The notes under the pieces were generated by a model. The model saw only the letters and a program-made list of their open reading frames with translations, ran no database searches and was not told where the DNA came from. Positions 24,785 to 36,590 of a stretch of 64,000 nucleotides of DNA are shown here, one piece after another. The DNA lies in NCBI RefSeq assembly GCF_025118155.1, contig NW_026251392.1, positions 434,001 to 498,000 on the forward strand. The letters are read 5' to 3'. This stretch comes from Cokeromyces recurvatus (taxonomy: Eukaryota > Mucoromycota > Mucoromycetes > Mucorales > Mucoraceae). Numbering within the stretch: the stretch's first letter is position 1; every line of letters starts with the position of its first letter. Both the position numbers and the translations under genes were made by a program.

Positions 24785-25540
24785 ATATTGTATCTATGTA
24801 TTATATAAGAGATATGTATACTATATACATATTTATTTGAAACGTCATTTGCAATTTGTTCTACAAACATAACAGTTAGATATTTAACTTTGATATTATT
24901 ATATGAAAGCAGCTGATTTGGATTATTGTAAATCAGTCATATTTGTATGTAAGTGTAACATGATCGATATAATTTTACAGCATCAGGGGATAATATTACA
25001 ATTATATTCTTTTAATATTATAATTTCCTCGGAATCACCGTACTGATTTATACATATATACATATATCGATAAGTATTTTAGTCTAGATACATGTGTATA
25101 ATACATTTGCATTTTATATCATGTACACATACATTTACGTCTTTAAGCATTTTCATGTTCAAATGTAAAATGACGTTACATATTATATTATCTATATCCC
25201 ATATTAAATTGTCCTTATATATTCCGAGGGAGAACACCTTGATTATTACATACATGATACACTTGTATTAAATATAAACAATTTATAATGTTTATGTTAT
25301 ATCTCTTTCTTCCGAGGCAAACTCCTTTAAAAGTCATTGTTTATCACGTCATAATAACAAATTAATAAAAGAAAAAAAAATGACTTTATAAACACTATAC
25401 TGTATATATAATGCTTGTAAAGTATAATTAATATAAAGTTAAGAAAAGAAGGAAGCAACTTTATATTACTAATTACGATCCAAATAGTGTATATCTTCTT
25501 CTAGTGAAAAATGGCCTTTTTTTTTTTTTTTTTTTTTTTT
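24326..25540. other. Intergenic, no gene seen
   Basis: AT-rich DNA with an A34-type tract at about 24751-24781 and T-tract at 25516-25542. A weakly repeated pattern (ATATACATATTT, TGTACACATACAT) is present, but no coding similarity was found. Confidence 0.55.
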
Positions 25541-26415
25541 TTAAGGTCGAGTTATACTTCTGATAATGTTAAACCAACGAAGCATTTCATGATTACTTTC
25601 GGTTCCTTTTACTTGGTTAAGACAATAAAGTGTAATTTGTAAATTCTCAATACCTGAATTTCCACCTTTAAATAAAGGGTTCTTGTGATCAATTGTTAAT
25701 AAGAAAGGGTCTAAACATTTTGGTACCCCTGACATTGTCCATAGGCCACATATTCCACTGATTGAACATTTTCCTTCGGATCTTTCCATTAATTGCATTA
25801 TTTCATCTTTAGTCGGATATGTTAAACCTTTCTTGCCTTTCCTTTTTGACATAGTAACTATATTGTGTTTTCGCCGCTTAGCCCATCTAGAACGATACTC
25901 AATACTATTATAAAGTGGTATATTTTTTCGTGAATAATTTTGTTCTAGAGTCCACAGTTCCCTTCTGCTTTTATCTTCAAATAAAGGATGATTTAAGTTT
26001 CTTATTAAATTGAAAGGATAATCATTGGGCACTATCTCTATATTCTTCTGAATGATTATAGATTCAATCATGTTCTTCATCATTGGACTATAATTACTTG
26101 GTGCAAATAATCTAAAACACGTATTTAAGGTAAATTAATTTATTACATGATAAGAAAAAAAAAATTTGACTGTTACCTTGTACAACCTTCACACATATTA
26201 CCATGTTTTGATTGCTGAGATAATGGAAACTTCGTGAACAGTTGGTGACATGTTTGACAGCAATTTGTATTTTGAAAATCGAGATTTTTGAATGGATATT
26301 GAGCAACGTTATTGTTGTTTACGCTTACCGAATAAAGACGTCTATTTTTTAGACTAAAAATGCTTGTCTTTAATTGATTCAAGAAATAAGTTTGTTTGAT
26401 ACAAAACCCAAACAT
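25541..26415 (-). CDS. HNH-nuclease-like protein, possibly mitochondrial
   Basis: Two exons, 26415-26177 and 26111-25541 (269 residues). ATG 26415 is the first ATG; upstream codons in frame derive from a GTTT repeat. The N-terminal ~30 residues contain Lys/Arg/Ser and hydrophobics but no acidic residue (FLNQLKTSIFSLKNRRLYSV), as in a mitochondrial presequence. A CxxC pair follows (CQTCHQLF...MCEGC). The C-terminal part has an HNH-type motif LTIDHKNPLFKGGNSGIENL (D-H then GG and N-L spacing), preceded by two Cys in CSISGICGLW. HNH folds cut nucleic acids with one metal; whether this one is catalytic is not known. It has no close relation to the mobile-element region, and the codon use looks like its neighbours. 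Confidence 0.65.
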
Positions 26416-28518
26416 GATTAAATAAAGAAAACAAACAAACAAACAAACAAAAAAGAAATTTTATCAAGTAATAGAAGAATCTATTGTATATTGTTTTTGA
26501 ATGATTAAAAAAAAAACAGGAGGTAAAATAATGTAGTTCATTTTTGTATCAGATATAAAATGCACTAGATGTATGCGCCCCTTTATTTCTATATAGTAAT
26601 TTCATCCAGCAAATATTTATTAAGTACAGCTATAAGTTCCTTTACTTAATGTCTTTAGAACACGATACTAGTGTTTATTTATCTTCAAAACAACTTATAT
26701 ATTCGTTTACAGCTTCTGATATTATGCTTTTGAGCAACAAGATCAAACCTTAACACATAGTAAAAACAATAAAATATTGTAGTTTTGTTTGAAGAAGTAT
26801 ACATATTCATACATAAAAGTTTCATCATTATAGTATTTTATTTTTTTTTTCTCTCCACAGATATTTTTGTATGTAAAAATTGAAACCAAACAAAAATTTA
26901 CTGCAAGTGTTCAAAATATAAGAGTCTCTCAGCTAAAGATAGTAACACACACTGTAAATTACATGAATTAGATGGTCCTATTCGTAATAAAGTAGGATGC
27001 TTTACTTGATGATAGATATATATAAAATAATTTGATATGCAACGATCAATCCATATCAGCAGTAGTTGATTATGATTTTAAGATAGCCATCATCGAGGAC
27101 TCTTTTTAAGATTATATATATAAATCCTTTCAGACATATTTAAAGATAATAAAAGTGAGATAGTATATTCAATGCAGTTATTTAACAAATATTATGTTCT
27201 TTATAACTAGTTGAAGATAATCCAATTCTGTCTTTTTTTACCGTCAATACCACTATTTGTAACAGTACTGTTAAGTTGTTCATGGCAGAAAGGAGTTGTC
27301 AAGTGAAAAAAAGAAAAATAAAAAAATGACTTTTAATAGATATGCCCAGTTGCTAGAACGACTTCAAAAGTCAACATTTATTTATTGCTATTGACTAAAA
27401 AAAAAAGTTGATAATTGTTGTTATTTATTCGACAACTACAGCCTTTAAGGGAATTTATTACAACCTTCAATAATATGTTTGCTGTCAATTCGAGTAATAG
27501 GTGCATTTGAGTTTATTATTAAAAGTTATGTTTCATATTAAGTATTGCATAAAGAAAGAGGAGCAGCTAACGTAATGAAAGACTTTGAACTTGAAGAAGG
27601 ATACTGTAATCCTTTTTTTTTTTTCGTCAATTCTAGAAGAAGATGTGCTTGATAGCAGTTATAGCTGTTAATGGACATACTGTGAAAGTTAGACATTACT
27701 TCATAATAAAGGAGTATTATAATATAACAGGCTCTGTTGGATACTCTACAAAAGATAAAGATAGATAAATATATAATATCTATCAATACATTAATATCTT
27801 CAGCAATAATATTTTGCAAAAAAAGTAAATATAAACATATGTTGTTCAATATTGAAGTTTAGATTTTTCTTTTTATAAATTTTAAAAGAACTACTGGAGT
27901 CATGCATTTGTTTACATGATAGAAGGAAATACGCTATCATGAATATAATAATTAGCATATCTACTTGTAATAGTATTTACTAAAATAAGCAATATTGAGA
28001 ACATTAAAAAAAATAAACTTTATGCTGCTCGATAGTGATGAATTATATTTGTAGTAATAAGATTATTTTATTCTAGTATGCATTATACGGTGTATTTTTG
28101 AGTTATAATGCCTTTCTAGGTTTATTGACACTATTCTGTAAAATTTCAACAGATAAAATTAACAACATTAGCTTATAATAGTACCATCATGAACATATAT
28201 TTTACATATCAAATTTGTATAGATAAATTGTCTCTTACGTTATTCAAAGCTAGAAAAAAAAATGTTTCCAATTCTGATCCGTCTACCTTAATTAGAACTA
28301 TTTCTGCAAATCAGAAATTTAATATTAGACATGTTTTCATATCATATTAACCACATGTCTCTCTTATAAAATTAGCTTATTACTGTAAACAATTCTTCCC
28401 AAACAACACAAAAAAAACACAACAAAAAAAAAAAAATTTGTATCCTTATTAAATATTTTTTATTTTACAAAAAGTCATTTTAACTTTTTAATAAGAAATA
28501 GTGCTGGAATGATCAAAT
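26416..28518. other. Long intergenic region, no supported gene
   Basis: About 2.1 kb of AT-rich DNA upstream of the HNH gene and downstream of TEF1. Frames up to ~100 codons occur but are low complexity. No TIR, LTR or tRNA was recognised. Some stretches (26880-27060) have a more mixed base composition and could be decayed coding or transposon DNA; this cannot be shown by eye. Confidence 0.5.
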
Positions 28519-29974
28519 TTATTTCTTGGAAGCCTTGGCAGCAGCCTTGGTAACCTTACCGGCACGGTCAACCTTTTCAACGGACTTGATGACACCGACA
28601 GCGACGGTTTGACGCATATCACGGACAGCGAAACGACCAAGAGGAGGATATTCAGTGTAAGCTTCAACACACATGGGCTTGGAAGGAACCATCTTGACGA
28701 TAGCAGAGTCACCAGACTTGACGAACTTGGGAGCATCTTCGAGCTTCTTACCGCTACGACGATCGATCTTTTCAATCAATTCGGCGAACTTACAAGCAAT
28801 GTGAGCAGTGTGACAGTCAAGAACTGGAGCATAACCAGCAGAGATTTGACCAGGGTGGTTCAAGATAATGACTTGAGCGGTGAAAGAGGCAGATTCCTTA
28901 GCGGGATCGTTCTTGGAGTCGGAACAGACGTTACCACGACGGATATCCTTGACAGAAACGTTCTTAACGTTGAAACCAACGTTGTCACCGGGAAGACCTT
29001 CAGCGAGGGTTTCGTGGTGCATTTCGACGGACTTAACTTCAGTGGTGACGGCAGAAGGAGCGAAAGTGACGACCATACCAGCCTTGATAACACCAGTTTC
29101 GACACGACCGACGGGGACTGTACCAATACCACCGATCTTGTAGACATCTTGAAGGGGAAGACGGAGAGGCTTATCGACGGGACGGGTAGGGGGGTCAATA
29201 GCATCGATAGCTTCGAGAAGAGTCTTACCAGTCTTGGAACCAGCCTTGGTTTCCTTGGTCCATCCCTTGAACCAGGGCATGTTGGTGGATTCATCCAACA
29301 TGTTATCACCGTGCCAGCCAGAGATGGGGACGAAAGGAACAGACTTGGGGTTGAAACCGATCTTCTTGATGAAGTTGGAGACTTCCTTGACAATTTCGTT
29401 GTAACGAGCTTCGGACCACTTGGTGGTATCCATCTTGTTGATAGCAACAATCAATTGACGGACACCCAAGGTGAAGGCAAGAAGAGCGTGTTCACGGGTT
29501 TGACCATCCTTGGAAATACCGGCTTCGAATTCACCAGTACCACCAGCAATGATAAGGATAGCACAATCGGCTTGAGAAGTACCAGTAATCATGTTCTTGA
29601 TGAAATCACGGTGACCGGGGGCATCAATAACGGTAACGTGGTACTTGGGAGTTTCGAACTTCCAGAGAGCAATATCAATGGTGATACCACGCTCACGTTC
29701 GGCCTTGAGCTTATCAAGGACCCAAGCGTACTTGAAGGAACCCTTACCGAGTTCAGCAGCTTCCTTCTCGAACTTTTCAATGGTACGCTTATCAATACCA
29801 CCACACTTGTAAATCAAGTGACCAGTAGTGGTGGACTTACCCTGTTATACCAAAATAAAATATTATCAGTTTACGTTGTTCTCCCTCTCCCTTTATATAT
29901 AGCCCTTTTAAAATACTTACAGAATCGACGTGACCAATGACGACAACGTTAACGTGAGTCTTCTCTTTACCCAT
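28519..29974 (-). CDS. TEF1: Translation elongation factor EF-1alpha
   Basis: Two exons, 29974-29921 and 29841-28519; 458 residues, the standard length. EF-1alpha carries aminoacyl-tRNA to the ribosomal A site as a GTP complex in the cytosol. Motifs: P-loop GHVDSGKST (the intron falls between DS and GKST), DAPGHRDF (G3), NKMD (G4), switch region [15 protein letters not shown] and the C-terminal [11 protein letters not shown]. Codon choice is strongly biased to C-ending codons, unlike the AT-rich neighbours, as expected for a very highly expressed gene. This bias also leaves a 443-codon frame open on the opposite strand, which is not a gene. Mucoralean genomes often carry several EF-1alpha copies; copy number cannot be seen here. 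Confidence 0.98.
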
Positions 29975-31591
29975 TGCTATATAAAAGAAAAAAACAAAAG
30001 TATATTAGTAAAATGAATATACTATCATAATGCTGAAAGGTTATATATACGCACTTTAAAACTTGTAAATTTAACAAAAAAAAGGGAAAGAAAAAAAAAC
30101 AATAAAGTTTATTACCTTTTTTTTTAAATATAGCAAAAATTTTTTTGTTGCGCAGCTTCAAAGCCACTTTATTAATGGTCACAAATCATAATTTTAATTG
30201 GGTATTTTACAAAAATGGAAATCAACAAAATAGTTTCCTAGTGGCTTATAGCATTAAACTATTTATCTTTTTTCAAAAATTAATAGATATTATTTTTATA
30301 TAATCATACATTATACATTATTAAAGCCAATATATACGGTTATTTTAGTTTAACAGTTCTGCCTTCCTTATACACATTTAAAGTAAAACTAATTATTTTT
30401 ATTTTTGTCTCGCAGTAAACTGATTTTCTGATATTAAATTTCTATATTTCTTCGAAAAAAAAAAAAAAAGCTAAAGATAAGTTGCAATTTCTTGATTTAT
30501 TACTTTTACCATTATTTTTTTTTTCTAATTAAGATTTACTTATTTATTTCAATTCTGGAATACGACTTACTCGTATGTTATGAGTAAATTATTGAAATTT
30601 TTTGATCTGGGCAAAAAAAAAAAAAAAAATTTTTTTTGTGTATTCCGAAAAAAAAAAATCTTGTGTCTCCTGTTTTTCTTCTTACAATAATCTGCTTTAA
30701 TTTAAATACAGCAACATCCCTGATTCGTAATCATGTATTTCATATATTTCGTTTTTCACCATTTATCAACTACTTTTAGAAGATTTGTTTTGTTAAAAAA
30801 ATAAATAAAGCTAATTATCCTTCGTTATCATCGATGTTTTAATGTCTGAGGTATAAGAGAAGAAGATATGTAATTTTTTTATTGATTTCTTTCTTGTATT
30901 ACCAGAAAAAGAATGAATTTTCGAAGCATAGTTACACATTTAGTTCAGTATAATATCAAGCATGCTAAAAATAATACTTGACCGTAGCAGCCTTTGGCCA
31001 ACGATTTACACTGTTTAACAAGTATAGATTATTTTTTATTCTATTACATTACACTAAGACATAAGAAATTTGAGGTTTCATTTTTCACAATAAATAATGT
31101 TACTTTTTAGATGTTAATATTACTGAAAAAGTTGATACATTATTCGATCACACAATATACCTGAGTTGAGATGTCAGATCCCAAATAGTCTTCCTTCTGC
31201 TATATTATATAGCAAACAAATTATCTTATCATCACACCTCTCCAGTTTCAGTAGTCTAGACTTGCTACTCTATAAAGAAGCGCTCAAGTACAACAAGCGG
31301 GTTTAGGATACTTTCTTTCAGGAAGTTATTGATACCATCTACATTTAGAAAAAAAGATCAATCTTTCAACCAGTCATGGTAGAGGAAGTATTTTACAGAA
31401 AACAACAAATCATAATTTATGAGCAATTCCTAGAAATTCCACTGTGGCAAGCATAATGGATATACTAGAGTTTTTTTTTCCTCAAATAACAATTTTTATT
31501 TATATGAGCATATATATTTATATAGCAATATTAAATGTTTTGTACATTATACAGTATTTCATGGTTATATATATATAGAAATATATATTTA
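29975..31591. other. Intergenic: TEF1 promoter side and RasGEF 3' flank
   Basis: AT-rich spacer with A/T tracts at 30454-30469 and an A17/T7 junction near 30613-30637. No gene or defined repeat was recognised. The TEF1 5' UTR and promoter must lie in the right flank of 29975, but no clear TATA box stands out from the AT background. Confidence 0.5.
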
Positions 31592-34500
31592 TTAAGTTAC
31601 AACTTCTTCCTCTTTTGGTTCGTGTTTTAAGCTTTTTGCATAGAAAACTTGATCATCCTGTTCTACAGATTCAAGTGTTTTCTTTAAATATCTTTGAATT
31701 TCCTCTACTTCAAATAATTTATAAGGAAATTGAAACTGATCAATTTCGTTCAAAATACGGGTAAATTTGATGTATTTGTCAAAATTAATAAGTTGTTTGC
31801 CTCCAGGTGACATACGATAATCTGCATTCCCATCATCAATAAATGTCATATCAGTTAAATAGACTCCAAGGAAAGGAAGACAGGGCGCTATTGTTGTTTT
31901 CAAACGTTGTCTATATTCAGCAAAATTTCTTTGAGAATCCGTTGCTCTGTAAATAGGTTCCCATATAGCTCTATATTTTACAGAGAGATGATCCCATGTC
32001 TTTTTTAGTCTTGCGATACTTGTTGAATCCAGTGCAGAACGAATTGCCATCAGAGTATTGTAATTATTTAATTGAAGACAAGCCTATTTTTTTTGTTATT
32101 ATTATTGGAAAAGACATTACAAAAAAAAAAATGTTTGCAGAAAATAAACTTACATCTCCAACTTTTATCCAATATTTTAAAACTTGCGCTCGCTTTTTTG
32201 TATCTGTTTCTTTCAAAATGGTGTCAGAAACCCAACTTGTAATTTGTGTACTTCGTTGAATCATTGCTTTCACATGAACTGCTTGACTTGTGCCTACTTT
32301 CTTTTTGAACTCTTGACCAATCATCTCATTAGGTCGGATACGACAAAATAAATTATTCTCCATTAAGGTCAACTGTCGAGCAAGTTCAGCAGGGTCAAAA
32401 TCATTGACATGAACGATACCCAGATTATTATGACTTAACGCCTTTCTTAAGGTATTTCTCAATGCTTTACCTAAAATGGATGGTGGATATCTATCAATAG
32501 AGGAGTCAAAGTGATGATGATCGTCAAACAAAATTAAATTAGAAAAAATGGAGCCACTATTGTTTCCTCCAAACCCTCCATTAGTTGATGATTGCAAAGT
32601 AGACAAACTTGATTTTTGTGTAACAATGCGATTCTCAGAATACACATGCTTGCTGCCAGTACAGCTTAATCCTTTAGATGAAAACTAAGTGTATATGTAT
32701 ATAAAAGTAAAGAAGTAAGTAAGTAAGTATATATATATATATATCTATATTAAATAAAACTATATTACAGTTCTTTTAATAAGTTCAATCATTCGCTTAG
32801 CAGGGCCAGGCATAGCTTTACTCATTTCATTAGAAGCAAAGTCGATTAAAGCCTTCTCAACAGCTGTATCTTGTTCATAATTAAAGTATGTTTCCAACCA
32901 TGTTTTTATTACGTTATAAACACGAAGACGAATAGGTATTAAGACTCGATTTGTCCATAAAGCAAGCTGTTCATCCGTTAGAGGCTCAGGTTCTGTTGGT
33001 GGTTGTAGAGTAAATCGATTTGTCAATAACCGAACAAACTCTTCAGGATTAGTAAACAATCGAAAATTGTAAAAAAATGCCCGAGTAAAAATAAGATCTA
33101 TATATGAATATTATTTAATTCAACTTTCTACTTCTAATATATATATACATGTATACAAATATATAGATATATAGATATATATATACCAGGTGATTTTTCA
33201 TGTAATGTCAATTTTCGAACCAATGCTTCTACTGTAGCACCTGTCACTTCTCCTTCAGCGTTAAACATCATTTCTTCTTCTGTAAAGGCAATTTGTTTTA
33301 AAAATTCGAATTCAGGTTCCTTCTACGACAATAGAAAAAAAAAAGTAATTTAATATAAATCTTGTAAAGGAAAAAAAAAAAAAGATAAATATAGATATAA
33401 ATACCTTTGTTAGTGGATGGCTTGATGAAAGAGTAGGTGTGGTTTCAAGGCTTGTCACAGAATTGTTTTCGGATCTATTTACATTGGTATTTATAGACAT
33501 CCAAGAAGGCACTTTTTGAATTCGTAGAGGTTCAGAAATATTTTCGACAGACGACGAAGGGGTTGTAACACGCTCTAATTTAGATTTACTGATAGTTGAT
33601 TTTATAGAAGTGACACTTAAGCCACGAGATCGACGAGTCTTTTGACTTTGATCAGTAGATAGAATTTTTGTAATCTCTGTAGAGGCATCCATACATGGTG
33701 GAAGAGGAAATGCTGCTGATACGGAAGGCTTTACAGCATTCATTATATTATTTTTCGGTGGTAATTGAAGGAGATGCGTATTATTGACTGATGCAGCTCT
33801 AGGTCTTAACTTTGTAGGTTTTGCGGGATTTGTTTCAGGAGTAATGGTATCCACTGCAGAAGCAGTCAAGGTATTTGTTTTTATTGTCAATGAATTAGTT
33901 GAGGTTGATAGTGATGGTGTCGAGGATCGTGGTGTATGATAAAAGTCATTTGAAGTAAGATTAGATGAAGATGTTCGAGGTATATTTCGTTGAGTAGAAT
34001 AAGATTGAGATATTTCATTTTCGTGATCAATATCCTTCGTTGGAACTGTTTCTATTGCAAGATCTTCAATGGTTTGTTCATTATACAGTTCTTCGTTTTC
34101 TTCTAAAACAATTTCCTTTTCTGATTGATCGCGACGGTACTGCTGGATAGCTTGCAAACTACTAGCTTTACGTCGAAGGATATTTAAGCTATCAAACTTA
34201 TGGCTATTCTCAATTGAGAGTTCTGATTTATTGGTTTCCTCTATCATCAAGTGTTGTTGAAAACAAATGTCACTTTCTTCAGTGTCTAAGCATGCCCTCA
34301 CATAGGTTGCACATTCATTTATCGCTTTTACTACTTTTTCACAGCACAAGCAAAGGTGATCAAAATCGTCTTTTAAAATATGATTATGATCGCTGTCCGG
34401 TGGTTGATGAGGTCCAGTTAAAGCTCTTACAGCCGTCACTAAGTTTGTAATAGCACTATAAACGGATTCCTTTGTAAGAACAAGAGAGACGAGTGAGGGA

Positions 34501-35943
34501 TCTTCTGGAATGATGGACTGACGTTTACTTTGTTCAATATCACTAATAATAGAATAGACATGTTCAACAACTGCCAAAAACATTCTGACAGCCTCTACTG
34601 CTTTTCGGGTTATCTCTAGTATCTCTGTAGCTCGATGACGAATAACAAGGTAGCGCTCTAAGGTCATTACGAGACTTGTCATTAATTCATCAATAGACGC
34701 CTGTTGGTCTAAGATACTTTGCAAAACACTTTCTTTATCTGATAGAGCTGTCAATTTAGTGACTATAGAAGAGAAACTATTATTTGAATGTCGAGTTTTG
34801 ATGGTAGATTGACGAAAGGAAGTTGAATTATTTGAAATAATAGATGAATGGCCAATTGATGATATTGATGAGCGAGGTGTATCCACCTGAAATAGAGAGG
34901 AAAGCTGAGTTGAATCAAGAGCATCATTATTCTCTTTTATAGGAGAAGAAGAAGAAGGCTGTTGGGGTATTTTAATAAGTAATTTTTCGAATAAATCTAA
35001 TTCATTCAATAATTGATCGGCAAGATAAGAGATTTGATCGTCATTTTTATTAGTACAATTTGCTTGTTGTAAAGACTTTCCTTTTAAAACAAGTCGACTT
35101 AATGCACTTAAAACAATCTTTCGTTGTCGTGCTAATTCGGGATACAATTTTAATAATGGACTTTCTTTATTTACGACATTCGCTTCTGTAAGTACAAGTC
35201 TAACAGAAGCCACTACCTCAAAAATATGTAATTGAATGTTGGATTGAGCCGAGTCGTGACATGCATCTACTAAATCTATGACTTGTTTTGATACTTGTTC
35301 AATTGAAGAATCAATTTCGTTTGCTATATTTGAAGATAAAGGTTTAATAGCTTCCGTTTTCCAATTATCATCATTTAATGTTGTTGTTGTTGTTGTTGTT
35401 GTTTCAACTTGATTTTCAATTGGCGATAACACCTTTTTGTCAAATGATAAAAATTTAAGTTATATTAATAAATTCAAGAAATTTTTTTTTCTTGAAAAAA
35501 AAAAAAAAAAAAAAAAAAGCTACCTTAGTAAGATTTTCTTCAAGTAGTGACACAGTAGAAGAAGAATTGTAGAATTGCTGGTTTATTTTTTGGTGCCATG
35601 TTTCTAGTTCATGATTATCTTCAAAGTCGGTATCTTGTCTTTTTAATTCACCAATTTTTCCAACATAATTACTTGGAAACCATCCTCTCACGTTACCGCA
35701 CTGGCCATCCCACCAGCCAGAATCGTCTCTATTAAATACTTCAATGATAGAACCTTTTTTGAAGAATAAACATGAAACTGCTTCATCGGGTGTAACTGAA
35801 GAAGGTAAATAATCGTGAAGTGCCTGAACAAAATGTGAATTTAAAGTTGAAGACTCTGAAATTATTGGTGAAGTTGGTGGCGAAAATGAATTTGATGAAT
35901 TTCTATCAGGAATGTATTGAGACTGTGGTGAAGGTATTGTCAT
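31592..35943 (-). CDS. Ras guanine nucleotide exchange factor with SH3 domain (Cdc25/Sos-type)
   Basis: Six exons: 35943-35524, 35432-33405, 33322-33187, 33097-32769, 32684-32154, 32083-31592; 1311 residues. An N-terminal SH3 domain (ALHDYLPS, SIIEVFNRDDSGWWDGQC, RGWFPSNYVGKI; ~50-105) is followed by a long, partly helical region and a Ser/Thr-rich linker. Next come the RasGEF N-terminal (REM) domain (~820-960; EVTGATVEALVRKLT, NPEEFVRLLTNRF) and the CDC25 catalytic domain (~1030-1300; NDFDPAELARQLTLMENNLF, PCLPFLGVYLTDMTFIDDGN). These proteins load Ras with GTP at membranes, upstream of cAMP and morphogenesis signalling. The SH3-REM-CDC25 order is that of fungal Cdc25/Sdc25/Ste6. The chosen ATG lies just inside a GTTT repeat. 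Confidence 0.93.
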
Positions 35944-36247
35944 ATTCGAACAATCAAACAAACAAACAAACAAAAAAAAAAAAAAAAAAAAAAAAAAGAA
36001 AGAAAAAAGAAAAAAAAAAGTCTTTTGTTGAAATTGATTATATGCACATTAAATACTTTTTATATATAAAAAATATATATAATGCTTCTATCTAAAATAG
36101 ATGTAACATATATATTTGTTTATATGTAGTGGTACTAGTTTGATCAGTCAGTAACGCGTTGAAATCAAGAAAAGAAATGTATTAAAAAGAAAAAAAAAAG
36201 ATAAGTTTAAATAATAATTATTAATTTTATTTATAGCAGCCAGCTCT

Positions 36248-36285
<38 letters not shown>

Positions 36286-36590
36286 TCTTTTGTAAGGAGA
36301 AGAAAAGAAAAGATTTTTTTTTAAACAATAAAACCAAAATACAACAAATTAGTTCAAAAGTGACTTGTTTTAATAACCTTGTGTAACCTGTATTCAACTT
36401 GTACATCTGTCAATCTTTTTTTTACTCCTCTAATATTAATTGTTTCTCCTTTTTTTTTTTTTTAATAAATGTATATAAATAGTCTTATATTAAAAAAATA
36501 AAAAAAAAATAAATGTGTGTATATGTTTATTTTTGTAACAAAAGGAGTTCTATTTAATATTAAATATACAAAAATCATACGTTATTAATT
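35944..36590. other. Intergenic with long T tract
   Basis: Spacer between the chitin synthase stop and the RasGEF start. It contains an A-rich tract at 35972-36020 and a 34-T run at 36250-36283. No gene was seen. Confidence 0.6.

Noticed and set aside
27538..27849. 103-codon minus-strand frame
   Set aside because: Low-complexity Ile/Leu/Tyr content in an AT-rich spacer, with no family match.
28609..29940. A 443-codon open frame on the + strand opposite TEF1
   Set aside because: It is the antisense shadow of a highly biased gene (C-ending codons remove antisense stops); its Thr/Asp/Leu-rich translation shows no domain.
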